From Burkholderia sp. OK233 (GTDB lineage: Bacteria > Pseudomonadota > Gammaproteobacteria > Burkholderiales > Burkholderiaceae): a DNA stretch of 64,000 bases. The translations under genes and the position numbers were made by a program. The notes beneath the pieces were generated by a model that was not told where the DNA came from, searched no databases, and saw only the letters and a program-made list of their open reading frames with translations. Each line of letters opens with the position of its first letter. Positions within the stretch are counted from its first letter, which is position 1. The stretch spans positions 1,612,001 through 1,676,000 of the forward strand of contig NZ_OCSR01000002.1 in assembly GCF_900230185.1 (NCBI RefSeq). The letters are read 5' to 3'. Positions 44,501 through 53,200 of this stretch are shown piece after piece.

Positions 44501-45787
44501 TTACGCGCCCACGCTGGTCGTAGCGTGCGCTTCATCGACCGCGTTAAGCTCGAACTTGCTTTCCGGCTGCATGCGGAACGCGAGCACCACGCCGATCGCC
44601 ATCAACAGCATGCTGCCGACGAACGGCAACTCCCAGCTGCCGAAGTAGTCGATCAGAAATCCGCCGACCACCGGCGAGATGATCGCGGCCAATGCCGAGC
44701 CGGTGTTCATCATGCCGCTCGCGGTCCCCGAGTATTCCGGCGCGATGTCCATCGGAATCGCCCACATCGGGCCGATCGTCATTTCGGCGAAGAAGAAGCC
44801 TGAGGCGAGACACGCCATCGACAGATACAGGCTGTGCGTGAACATCAGCGGAATGAGGGAGAGCAGACAGAACAGCATGCACACCGATACCATCCAGCTC
44901 CGGGCACGCTTCAGGCTGCGGGTCCGCGTGAAGATCCAGTCGGTCACAATGCCGCCGAGCGTGTCGCCGAGTACGCCGGCAAAAAACACGACCGATGCGA
45001 AGATCGCCGACTTTTGCAGTTGCAAGTGATAGCTGTGCAGGAAGTACTGCGGAATCCAGCTGAGGAACAGCCACAAGGTCCAGCCGTAGCAGAAGTACAC
45101 GATCGTGACCGGCCACATGCGGCGAAACAGTTTGCCCCACGGCACACCGGCGGCTTTCGGCTTCGGCGGGGGCAAGATTTCGAGTTCCTCGCTCGTGATA
45201 CGAGGATGATCTTTCGGATGTTCGGTGAACGTGAACGACCATACCGCGACCCACAGCAAGCTGAACACGCCGCAGATATAGAACGATTCGCGCCAGCCCC
45301 AGGTGGCCATCACCAGCACGATCAAACCTGGCGCAACCGCGTTACCGATACGCGATGCCGCGTGGGTGATACCTTGCGCAAAGCCGCGCTTTTCTTTCGC
45401 GACCCAGCGCGCCATTGCAGAGGTAGCAGCGGGAAACGTGGCGCCTTCGCCGAAGCCAAGCAACACGCGTGCAGCCAGCAATGAAACCAGGCCACCGGCG
45501 AGGCCGGTCAGCAAAGTCGCGACGCCCCAGATAGCGCCGCAGAAAATCAGCGTGCGTTTCGCGCCGAAGCGGTCACTGACCCAGCCACCGATGATTTGAA
45601 AAATCAGATACGGATAAGCGAATGCGGAGAACACCAGGCCCACTTCCGTATGCGAGAGGCCGAATTCCTTGCCGAACCCTGCGGCCGCGGTGCTGACGTT
45701 GACGCGGTCGAGGTAAGTGATGAAGTACATGATGCATAGCATCACTAGAACGATACTGGTCGCACTGCTCACACGAAACCGCTTCAT
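44501..45787 (-). CDS. MFS transporter, ACS (anion:cation symporter) family
   Basis: A 428-residue, 12-helix transporter. It starts MKRFRVSSATSIVLVMLCIM and carries the helix 2-3 loop WVSDRFGAKRTL plus GFGEGATFPAATSAMARW, the ACS-family signature of glucarate, galactonate and phthalate transporters. GGAGAGAGACG precedes the ATG at 45785-45787. It lies between the aminotransferase and the hydratase genes, so it probably imports the acid substrate of this operon. Confidence 0.9.
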   Translation of the reverse strand: MKRFRVSSATSIVLVMLCIMYFITYLDRVNVSTAAAGFGKEFGLSHTEVGLVFSAFAYPYLIFQIIGGWVSDRFGAKRTLIFCGAIWGVATLLTGLAGGLVSLLAARVLLGFGEGATFPAATSAMARWVAKEKRGFAQGITHAASRIGNAVAPGLIVLVMATWGWRESFYICGVFSLLWVAVWSFTFTEHPKDHPRITSEELEILPPPKPKAAGVPWGKLFRRMWPVTIVYFCYGWTLWLFLSWIPQYFLHSYHLQLQKSAIFASVVFFAGVLGDTLGGIVTDWIFTRTRSLKRARSWMVSVCMLFCLLSLIPLMFTHSLYLSMACLASGFFFAEMTIGPMWAIPMDIAPEYSGTASGMMNTGSALAAIISPVVGGFLIDYFGSWELPFVGSMLLMAIGVVLAFRMQPESKFELNAVDEAHATTSVGA

Positions 45788-46029
45788 CGTCTCTCTCCAT
45801 TGCAGTCTATCGACAGCGCGCCTGGAATGGCGCGCTGCTTCGTCGCCCGTCAGCGACTTACGCTGCGGGAACATCGCATCTTGTTCAGGGGCCGCGTTCT
45901 ATGCGCGGCTTCTTGAGGGAAGTGCTCTCCGCCTTCCCTTGCTGCGAGATACCTGTTACTTGCTGCCTGCTGCGCAGATGCGCTGACGCACCGATGCGGC
46001 GAGCACCGATGCGTGTGGCGCCCCGTCGC

Positions 46030-47250
46030 TTAAGCCGCCGCTTTCAGCCCCGACGCTTTGGTCAGCTGGCTCAACCACTCCATAGCGGCAGGCAAGCCGC
46101 TTTCCTTAAGCGGCACGCCCGCGAGCCGCAGGCCCATTTCGCAACCGGCCAGCGTCGCCAGCAGCATCAGGTCGTTGCAGTCGCCGAGGTGGCCGATGCG
46201 GAACATGCGGCCTTTCATCTTGCCGAGCCCCGTACCGAGCGACATGTCGAAGCGTTCGTAGATGACCTTGCGCACGGCGTCGGCATCGATGCCCTCGGGC
46301 ATCATCACGCCGGTCAGCACCGGGCTATACACAGCGGGATCCGCGCACTGGATCTCCAGCCCCCACGCGCGGACCGCCCGACGGGTGGCCTCGGCGAGAC
46401 GCTCATGACGGGCGAACACGTTGTCGAGCCCTTCGCCGAGAATCATCTCCAGCGCCTCATTGAGCCCGTACAGCAAGTTCGTGTTCGGCGTGTACGGCCA
46501 GTAACCGGTCTTGTTCATCTCGACGATGTCGGTCCAGTCCCAGAAGCTGCGCGGTAATTTGGCGTGCTTGCTGGCGGCCAATGCCTTCGGCGAGATCGCG
46601 TTGAAGCTGATGCCAGGCGGCAGCATCAAACCCTTTTGCGAGCCCGACACGGTGACGTCGACGCCCCATTCGTCATGGCGGTAGTCGGCGCAGGCGAGGC
46701 CCGAGATCGTGTCAACCAGCAGCAGCGCGGGGTGGCCGGCGGCGTCGATTGCGCGGCGCACGGCGGCGATGTCCGAGGTGACGCCCGTGGAAGTTTCGTT
46801 ATGCACGACGCACACTGCCTTGATCGCGTGTTGCGTGTCGGCGCGCAAGCGCTCTTCGATCATCTGCGGCTGAACCCCGCGCCGCCAGCCTTCGATATCA
46901 GGCAGGCCGAGGAACTCCGGCTTCAGCCCAAGGCTTTCCGCCATCTTTTTCCACAGCGTCGCGAAGTGACCGGTTTCGAACATCAGCACGTTGTCGCCGG
47001 GGCTCAGCGTGTTCGACAGCGCCGCTTCCCACGCACCCGTGCCGGAGGCCGGATAGATCACCACCGGTTGCTGCGTCTTGAAGATTTTCTTGATGCCTTC
47101 GAGCACCTTCAGACCGAGTTCGCCGAACTCGGGGCCGCGGTGATCGATGGTCGGGTAGCTCATCGCACGGAGAATGCGATCGGGCACCGGGCTCGGACCC
47201 GGGATCTGCAGAAAGTGGCGGCCAGCGGGATGAAAGTCTAGCTTGAGCAT
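46030..47250 (-). CDS. class V PLP aminotransferase (serine/alanine-glyoxylate type)
   Basis: A 406-residue class V transaminase. The PLP lysine is Lys206 in the segment VTVSGSQKGLMLPPG; other landmarks are YPASGTGAWEAALSN and VVHNETSTGVTSD. The N-terminus LQIPGPSPVPDRILRAMS matches serine-glyoxylate and alanine-glyoxylate aminotransferases of methylotrophs and plants. GGAGGAGCCC precedes the ATG at 47248-47250. It is first in the operon with the MFS, hydratase and FAD/Fe-S dehydrogenase genes. Its position suggests amino-group transfer with glyoxylate or a related 2-oxoacid. Confidence 0.92.
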   Translation of the reverse strand: MLKLDFHPAGRHFLQIPGPSPVPDRILRAMSYPTIDHRGPEFGELGLKVLEGIKKIFKTQQPVVIYPASGTGAWEAALSNTLSPGDNVLMFETGHFATLWKKMAESLGLKPEFLGLPDIEGWRRGVQPQMIEERLRADTQHAIKAVCVVHNETSTGVTSDIAAVRRAIDAAGHPALLLVDTISGLACADYRHDEWGVDVTVSGSQKGLMLPPGISFNAISPKALAASKHAKLPRSFWDWTDIVEMNKTGYWPYTPNTNLLYGLNEALEMILGEGLDNVFARHERLAEATRRAVRAWGLEIQCADPAVYSPVLTGVMMPEGIDADAVRKVIYERFDMSLGTGLGKMKGRMFRIGHLGDCNDLMLLATLAGCEMGLRLAGVPLKESGLPAAMEWLSQLTKASGLKAAA

Positions 47251-47268
47251 TGGGCTCCTCCGATTGAA

Positions 47269-47282
47269 TTTTGCATGCAAAA
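47269..47282. promoter_or_regulatory. palindromic operator next to the aminotransferase start
   Basis: TTTTGCATGCAAAA is a perfect 14-base palindrome, 18 bases upstream of the aminotransferase ATG. A one-base variant lies at 47407-47420. Both match the T-T-G-x-A-T-x-C-A-A style of FCD-type GntR sites. Confidence 0.65.
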
Positions 47283-47406
47283 AACTATATCAGATGATCC
47301 ACGACGATCCCAAGGCGAAAATTGGCCTCTGACACCGGTGTTTACCCGTGCTATTAACTAATCTGCATGCTTCCGATAAAATCACGCGTAACACGGTGTT
47401 GAGGGC

Positions 47407-47420
47407 TTTTGTATGCAAAA
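47407..47420. promoter_or_regulatory. palindromic operator covering the GntR start codon
   Basis: TTTTGTATGCAAAA differs from the 47269 palindrome by one base, and its central ATG is the GntR gene start codon. Binding there would block the gene's own transcription or translation, indicating autoregulation. Confidence 0.6.
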
Positions 47421-48138
47421 TTCGGATTTCGATGCGGGTGTGGCCGCTTCTCCGCTGATGCCGAGGGTTGAGCGTCAGCGTTTGCACGACACGGTGGTGG
47501 AGCACATTCGCCGCTTTATCGTCGAGGGGGTGCTCGAGCCGGGCAAGAAACTGAACGAGCGCGAGTTGTGCGAGACGCTTGGGATTTCACGCACGCCGTT
47601 GCGGGAGGCGCTGAAGGTATTGGCTGCGGAAGGGCTGATCGAGATTTCGCCGAACCGCGGTGCGTCGGTGTCGAAGATGTCGGAAGCGGAGTTGCGTGAG
47701 ACCTTCGAACTGATGAGTGGTCTTGAAGCTTTTTCCGGCGAACTGGCGGCGGAGCGGATGACCGCCGCGGAGCTCGCCGAGATCAAGGCATTGCATTACG
47801 CGATGCTGGCTTGCCGGACGCAGAACGATCTGGCCGGGTATTACAGCCGCAACCAGGCGATTCACGACAAGATCAATGAGGCGGCGAGGAATTCAGCACT
47901 GCGGCAGACTTATGTTGCTGTTAATCGACGCTTGCAAGCGTTGCGGTTCCGGTCGAATTTTCAGATCCCCAAGTGGGATAGCGCGATTCATGATCACGAT
48001 GAGATGTTGAAGGCGCTCGAAGCGCGGGATGGGAAGAAGTTGAGCGCGATTCTTCGGCAGCACTTGCTCGATAAGCGGGATGCGGTTTTGCAGGTGCAGT
48101 CGAGTGATGACGTGGCGGCTTCGGTGTTGAAGGCTTGA
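47413..48138 (+). CDS. GntR-family regulator, FCD (FadR) type
   Basis: A 241-residue regulator. A winged helix covers about residues 20-90 (LHDTVVEHIRRFIVEGVLEPG, then LCETLGISRTPLREALKVL). The C-terminal FCD domain (about 95-230) is all helical, with His and Asp/Glu metal-binding positions (for example MLACRTQND and DSAIHDHDEML). The start codon is inside a palindrome matched by one at the divergent aminotransferase gene. It probably represses the divergent operon until a 2-oxo or 2-hydroxy acid binds. GAGGG is a fair ribosome binding site. Confidence 0.9.
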   Translation: MQNSDFDAGVAASPLMPRVERQRLHDTVVEHIRRFIVEGVLEPGKKLNERELCETLGISRTPLREALKVLAAEGLIEISPNRGASVSKMSEAELRETFELMSGLEAFSGELAAERMTAAELAEIKALHYAMLACRTQNDLAGYYSRNQAIHDKINEAARNSALRQTYVAVNRRLQALRFRSNFQIPKWDSAIHDHDEMLKALEARDGKKLSAILRQHLLDKRDAVLQVQSSDDVAASVLKA

Positions 48139-48160
48139 GCGACGTTTTGGCTTCACAGCG

Positions 48161-48220
48161 CTCGTTGTCTGTTTGCCTGCGGTGTTGGCCTCTCCTTGTT
48201 TTCTTATTGGTCTATTGCCA
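48161..48220. repeat. partial copy of the 33.3 kb repeat module
   Basis: The segment TTGGCCTCTCCTTGTTTTCT followed by T-A-T-T-G-G-T-C-T-A-T-T-G closely parallels 33340-33375. The palindrome found at 33396 is missing here. Confidence 0.65.
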
Positions 48221-48341
48221 CGGTCAGGCCAAAGCATGTTGAAAAGGCAAGGGGCCCAATTTCCAGCTCTTCGGCAGCCTTACGGAGGGTCCATCTGACC
48301 AGTGCGCCCAGTAGGGCGATAGCAATGCAAACCATTAACAT
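48204..48341 (-). CDS. possible small membrane protein next to the Rhs immunity gene
   Basis: A 45-codon minus-strand frame starting MLMVCIAIALLGALVRW and ending F-S-T-C-F-G-L-T-V-A-I-D-Q. A first hydrophobic segment of about 13 residues may span the membrane; a charged turn follows. GGGAG lies 10 bases upstream of the ATG at 48339-48341. It is beside the Rhs immunity-type gene and overlaps repeat sequence, so it could be a small accessory gene or chance. Low confidence. Confidence 0.3.
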   Translation of the reverse strand: MLMVCIAIALLGALVRWTLRKAAEELEIGPLAFSTCFGLTVAIDQ

Positions 48342-48574
48342 TCCATTTTCTCCCGCCTTATTTTGACCGCCTGCATGGAAGGGCACTCTGCCAGGTCGAT
48401 GCATCGGTAGCCTGCCCGACACACGGCAAGAGCCTTCTCTCTTTTTGGCGAGCCGTCTGCTGTGGAGCCAGCGCCTTCGTATCCAAGAACCGACGCGCTG
48501 GCCCGGACCCTCAAAAGGACTCGTGCGAGGCCTCGCACATCTGTCCCGCTGCGAGGCCAATTGGTGAGGGCGGA

Positions 48575-49012
48575 CTATGAATCAAATCCGCCATACACGT
48601 GGCGAAGGTCCGCACCACCGACCCGCCTGTTACCGTCCACAATCATTAACTTAACGCCCGCTTCCGGGTAAGTGACAACAGGTTCACCGTCGAGACGGTC
48701 GACAGAAAACATGTCCAGAACAAATCCCTCGTCCGCTTCCTCAGTGGTCACGTAGATAAGTACTGGTACGCCCTCGTCAAGGCCGACAAGCTCGTACCTA
48801 AGCGTGCGACTGCGTCCGCCAGGCTTGAGAGCCGAACCCGCATGACTGATTCGCAGGCAATGCGGCACGTTAACCTCATGAACCGTACAACCTTCAAGTT
48901 GGGCTTTCCAGCGACCTGATTGATTCGGATATAGCGGTTCGTTCACATCCAGAATGAACTCAAGCAGCTTGCGCTCGTTGGGCTCCAAGTTTCGTTCCAT
49001 GTATGTACCCAT
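48575..49012 (-). CDS. probable Rhs-associated immunity protein
   Basis: A 145-residue soluble, acidic protein starting MGTYMERNLEPNERKLLEFI. It has no signal peptide or membrane segment. Its start codon is 8 bases after the Rhs gene stop and on the same strand, the standard place for an immunity gene. No ribosome binding site is clear at the first ATG, so translational coupling is likely. It resembles small immunity-family proteins in style, but I cannot name the family. The Rhs gene it protects against is disrupted by two IS elements, while this gene is intact. Confidence 0.7.
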   Translation of the reverse strand: MGTYMERNLEPNERKLLEFILDVNEPLYPNQSGRWKAQLEGCTVHEVNVPHCLRISHAGSALKPGGRSRTLRYELVGLDEGVPVLIYVTTEEADEGFVLDMFSVDRLDGEPVVTYPEAGVKLMIVDGNRRVGGADLRHVYGGFDS

Positions 49013-49020
49013 CGAAATCG

Positions 49021-51006
49021 TTAGCGGGGAGGTCGGATGGAGCCGACTCGAACCGCGTTGTCCCCTGTCTTGTACGCAACATAATCGATAGCAATGCCAT
49101 CCACTTCCACGGTTCGTGTGCGCCCCTCGCGCAATGGCAGCATTGCTACAGCCTCTTCCAAGTCTGCGGTAATAGCGTCTTTGACAGGTTGCACGGGAAT
49201 ATTCTTATCCTCAAGATAACGGAACGTGTGATAAAGCTGATTATCGTTCCTACCCCAGTCTACTTCGACCTCCTCCTTAACGACCGGTTTACACATCTCC
49301 TTGATGCGCTCGATGGTTTCACGAGCCTTTGTCGCACCCTGCCCGATGCCGTACCGGACTGCCGGATTCTGCACCAGCCGCCACACAAATACGATGCCGC
49401 GCAGTATGCCGTCAGGCAACCCAGCCGAGAAATGACAACTACTGCACACAGTCGAAGTGCCCAGAAAGTTATCGCCTAACAGTCGCCTCGCGCCCTGCAG
49501 ATTGGCTGGCGGTCCTACCGGGGATTCACCCAAGTTATAGTTGTCGATCCATTGGTCAATCTCGCCGCTGGAGATCGCGATATCCGTGCCGTCGTTCAGG
49601 TCGAGGAGACTGCCGTTCCTCGCAACCGTGCCGGTACGCAACACGACTTGGCCGTCAGGTGAATAGCCAAACCTGACCTTCAATACGCGTCGCACACCGC
49701 CGTTTGCCGGGCTCGCATATTCGTTGAACTTGAAAAGGTCAATGCGCCCACGTCGGTCATACCGAACAAAAAAATCACCGGTCGGGTTATAGCCGTACAG
49801 AGGCCGATGGGCGGCGTCCCGCGAGATCATTTCCGTGGCTTCCGGAAGCTCCTGCTGGGCGATGATCGCAAAGACATTCCCCGTTGCATCACGGGTGACT
49901 TTGTACTGTCCGACCAGTTGCCCGGCCTCATACATCTGCACGAACGAGAGCCGGTTGAGCGCGTCATACACCATGCCGTAGGCACGCGTTGCACCGTCTG
50001 ATCTGGCCGCATCGAATCCACTTGCCCCCGTGCTGTCCGCAGTGGGTGTTTCGCTCATGCCGGTCGTATTGCCTTGTGCGTCATAGACGAACGACTGGAT
50101 CACGCCGGGCGACGCGATGGTCGCCGGATGCAGGCTCATAGCATCGGCGTAGCGAATGGTGGTTGTCGAAGTGCCGGACGCATTGTCGGTGGTGATCCGA
50201 ACTGGCCGACCGGCATCATCGTAGCTGTACGCGGTAGCACTGCTTGCGTCGGTACCTTTCAGCAGATTGCCCGAACCGTCCCACGCGAGGCCGGTTGCGC
50301 CATCAGCAGAACTGCTGGAAGTGGGCCGCAGCATGCCACCGACTGAAGAGAAATTCAGTGTCGTCGTGCGCTTGCTATCGGTGACCGAGGTTGTCCCTGT
50401 GCCGTAAGCGAACTGCACGTTGCGAGACGAGTCGGGATGGCTGACTGCCGTGGCGCGGCCCTGGGAATCGTAGCTCCACGTCGCAACACGGTTGCCCGCC
50501 TCGTCGATTTCGCCCGTCAGCGCGTTCTTGAAGCGGGTGTCGTCGTAGACATAGCGGCGCGCATAGCCATCAGGCCAGGTAACCGAAACAAGATTGCCAT
50601 TCGCGTCATACCCGTACTGCGTCATGCGACCCAAAGGGTCGTTCAGGCGTGATAGACGGTTCTTGTCGTCATAGTCGAGGCGAAGCGTGATGTCATTGTT
50701 CGCATCTGTGCCTGCTGCATGCTGCGTGATCGTGGTCAGCAGCCCTGAGCCGTCATAGGTCAGCGTTCGGATAAATCCTGTCTTCAGGCTCTCCGAAAGC
50801 AGCACGCCTTGGGCCGAATACGATTCAACGGTATCGGTCTTGAGATCGGTCAGTGTCCATCCGGAGCCGTTCTGTGCGAGCGCCAGGCCGGTAAAGCCCG
50901 CCGTACGCCAGGTGCCCGCTGACCAGTTGAATGTGACAGGTTCACCGTTCTCGCGATAAGCAAGCACTTTGGACGAGCTACCGCTATTAGCGCTCGCGAG
51001 CCCTAG
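49021..51006 (-). pseudogene. C-terminal part of an IS-interrupted Rhs/YD-repeat protein gene
   Basis: This fragment continues the frame of the N-terminal piece at 53201-53645. Restored, the protein would have about 808 residues. The part here contains YD-repeat stretches (for example LPLGRMTQYGYDANGNLVSVTWPDGY-style segments rendered as short YD repeats), then a C-terminal region from about residue 500 without YD repeats. The last about 110 residues (starting near CSSCHFSAGLPDGI and including QLYHTFRYLEDKNIP) should be the toxin domain. Its activity is not recognised. No canonical DPxG core boundary was found. It ends 8 bases before the immunity-type gene. Alone, the fragment has a GTG at 50965-50967 but no promoter context, so it is likely silent. 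Confidence 0.85.
51003..51006. repeat. CTAG target duplication, left copy
   Basis: CTAG flanks the first IS on its left. CTAG also lies between the two IS elements (51861-51864) and to the right of the second (53201-53204). Confidence 0.8.
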
Positions 51007-51860
51007 AGGGTGTTAGGCACTTTCCGCCAGACCTGGTACCCTGGCGGAATGACAGAACGCAAGCCATACCCCACAGATGTCTCGGATGAAGAGTGGAGCT
51101 TTGCGGCTCCCTATCTAACGTTGATGAATGAAGATGCGCCACAGCGGCGGTATGAACTGCGCGAGATGTTCAATGCGTTGCGCTGGATGGCGCGAGCGGG
51201 TGCGTCGTGGCGTATGCTGCCGACCAATTTTCCACCATGGGAGTTGGTCTACCAGCAAACGCAACGCTGGTTGAACGCGGGCTGCTTCGAGGCAATGGTC
51301 AGTGATCTGCGATCTGTAATTCGGGTCGCGCAGGAGCGTCAGGGGCAGCCCAGTGCGGTGATCCTGGATGGGCGCACCTTGCAGTCCACCTGCGAGAGCG
51401 GACCGCGCGCGGGTTACGACGGTCACAAGCGCAAGCGAGGCAGCAAAGTCCATATGGCTGTCGACACGTTAGGTCTGCTGCTGGCGGTACACATCACGCC
51501 GGCCAACGAGCAGGAGCGCGCACAGGTAGCCGAGCTTGCGCGTCAGGTTCAGCAGGCAACCGGTCAGACGGTAAAGCTTGCATTCGCTGACCAGGGCTAT
51601 ACCGGTGACACAGCTCGACAGGCTGCGCATGACGAAGGCATCGAACTTCAGATCATCAAACTACCAGAGGCGAAGAAGGGCTTCGTGCTGCTGCCGCGCC
51701 GATGGGTTGTCGAACGTAGTTTCGGCTGGCTCAACCGGTTCCGGCGACTGGCGCGAGACTACGAGCGCCTACCTGAAACGTTAGCAGGCCTGCACTTCGT
51801 TGTCTTCGCCATGCTCATGCTTGTACATGTTGCGCCGACTGTCCAAGTTCCTAACACCCT
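51007..51860 (+). mobile_element. IS5-family element 1 (854 bp)
   Basis: Terminal inverted repeats AGGGTGTTAGGCACTT and AGGGTGTTAGGAACTT (15 of 16 identical) bound an 854-base element with CTAG on each side. One transposase gene occupies almost the whole element. Length and TSD type fit the small IS5-family groups. The insertion lies inside the CTAG target site of element 2. Confidence 0.92.
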
Positions 51861-51864
51861 CTAG
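51049..51864 (+). CDS. IS5-family transposase (element 1)
   Basis: A 271-residue DDE transposase. The N-terminal segment includes KPYPTDVSDEEWSFAAPYLT. The catalytic residues are visible: Asp in VILDGRTLQS, Asp in AFADQGYTGD and Glu in VVERSFGWLNRFRRLARDYE. The ATG at 51049 was chosen over upstream in-frame positions that precede the element's end. The stop codon TAG is formed by the element's last base region and the flanking CTAG, so the target duplication supplies the stop. It is probably complete and could be active. Confidence 0.9.
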   Translation: MTERKPYPTDVSDEEWSFAAPYLTLMNEDAPQRRYELREMFNALRWMARAGASWRMLPTNFPPWELVYQQTQRWLNAGCFEAMVSDLRSVIRVAQERQGQPSAVILDGRTLQSTCESGPRAGYDGHKRKRGSKVHMAVDTLGLLLAVHITPANEQERAQVAELARQVQQATGQTVKLAFADQGYTGDTARQAAHDEGIELQIIKLPEAKKGFVLLPRRWVVERSFGWLNRFRRLARDYERLPETLAGLHFVVFAMLMLVHVAPTVQVPNTL

Positions 51865-53200
51865 CAGGCCGGTGAAATACCTCATGTAGCGGTCATCCGG
51901 AACGCAGGCGTAAACGTTGAACGTATGTCATCAATGAGAGCGAGATGGAACGGATGCGTGGGCCAGATGGTTTTACCGAATCAATGTTCACGGTGTTGAA
52001 GCTGGACGATTTTGTGCCGAAGGACCATCCGTTGCGTCCGATTCGCACCTGGCTCAATGACGCGCTTAAACGCATGGACGATGTGTTCGCGCGGATGTAC
52101 GAGGCTGACGTGAAAGGAGGTCGGCCGAGCATTGCGCCGGAGAAGCTGGTGCGAGCTCTTTTGCTGCAGGTGCTGTACTCAATTCGTAGCGAGCGCATGC
52201 TGGTGGAACAGATTTCCTACAACATGCTGTTCCGCTGGTTCGTCGGCCTGCCGATGGACGGGACCGTGTGGGACCACTCGACGTTCAGCAAGAACCGCGA
52301 CCGGTTGCTCGAACACGATGTGCTGGTGTTGCTCTTCAACGAGACAGTCGAGACCGCGCGCGAGCGCGGATATCTTTCTGGGGAGCACTTTAGCGTCGAC
52401 GGCACGTTGATTCAGGCATGGGCCGGGCACAAGAGCTTTGTGCCCAAGGCAAGTCCGGACAAAGAAGACAGGCCTCCTGACGAACCGCCCGCGCCGAATG
52501 ACAACTGGCATGGACAGAAGCGCAGTAACGAGACGCACCAATCCACGACGGACGAGCAGGCGCGCCTGTTTCGTAAGAGCAAAGGAACCGGAGCGATGCT
52601 CTGTTATATGGGCCACGTGCTGACCGACAACCGGCACGGCCTGGTGGTCAACGCACAGGTGACGCTGGCGACGGGCACCGCCGAGCGCGACGCGGCCGGG
52701 CAGATGCTTGCTGATGCCGCGAGTGTTGCGTCGCGTGCCATCACGGTCGGTGCGGACAAGAACTACGACACCGCCGGCTTCGTCGGCAGTTGTCGCGCGA
52801 ATCGTGTCACGCCGCATGTGGCGCAAAACGATGGTCGTCCAGGAGGCTCAGCAATTGACGAGCGAACTACGCGCTGGCCGGGTTACGCGGTCAGCCAGCA
52901 AAAACGTAAACGCATTGAGCAGGTGTTCGGATGGGGCAAGACAGTCGGACGAATTCGACAAGCGATGTATCGAGGACTTGAACGCGTAGACCAGCTCTTC
53001 GTGCTGACGCAGGTCGGCTACAACCTGACGCGTATGCGCACACTTGCCGGTTAAGGGGCAGGAAGCAATGGATAACATCGATATGGCGAACCCGCGAGCA
53101 ACGTCGAATGCCCGCAACGTGTTCCGCGTTTCAAAAGTGCGAACCCAGCATCCGTCGTAATGCATCTGGGCGCATCAACGACGGATATTTCAACGGCCTG
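51865..53200 (+). mobile_element. IS5-family element 2 (1336 bp)
   Basis: Termini CAGGCCGGTGAAATACC and, on the other strand, CAGGCCGTTGAAATATCC form imperfect inverted repeats. CTAG flanks the element on the right (53201-53204) and, before element 1 arrived, on the left. The YTAR-type target matches the IS5 group. It carries one transposase gene. Confidence 0.9.
51945..53054 (+). CDS. IS5-group transposase (element 2)
   Basis: A 369-residue DDE transposase. The N-terminal DUF772-type domain starts MERMRGPDGFTESMFTVLKL. Catalytic Asp residues appear in DGTLIQAWAGH and in GADKNYDTAGF, and Glu in RKRIEQVFGWGK. Start ATG 51945 has GAGAGCGAG upstream. Length and motifs are full for the family, so the gene appears intact. 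Confidence 0.9.
   Translation: MERMRGPDGFTESMFTVLKLDDFVPKDHPLRPIRTWLNDALKRMDDVFARMYEADVKGGRPSIAPEKLVRALLLQVLYSIRSERMLVEQISYNMLFRWFVGLPMDGTVWDHSTFSKNRDRLLEHDVLVLLFNETVETARERGYLSGEHFSVDGTLIQAWAGHKSFVPKASPDKEDRPPDEPPAPNDNWHGQKRSNETHQSTTDEQARLFRKSKGTGAMLCYMGHVLTDNRHGLVVNAQVTLATGTAERDAAGQMLADAASVASRAITVGADKNYDTAGFVGSCRANRVTPHVAQNDGRPGGSAIDERTTRWPGYAVSQQKRKRIEQVFGWGKTVGRIRQAMYRGLERVDQLFVLTQVGYNLTRMRTLAG

Larger units (their letters stand above)
48139..48574. other. stretch between the GntR gene and the Rhs locus
   Basis: About 436 bases holding a relative of the repeat at 33.3 kb (48161-48220) and a possible small membrane protein ORF (48204-48341). No other gene is seen. Confidence 0.5.
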
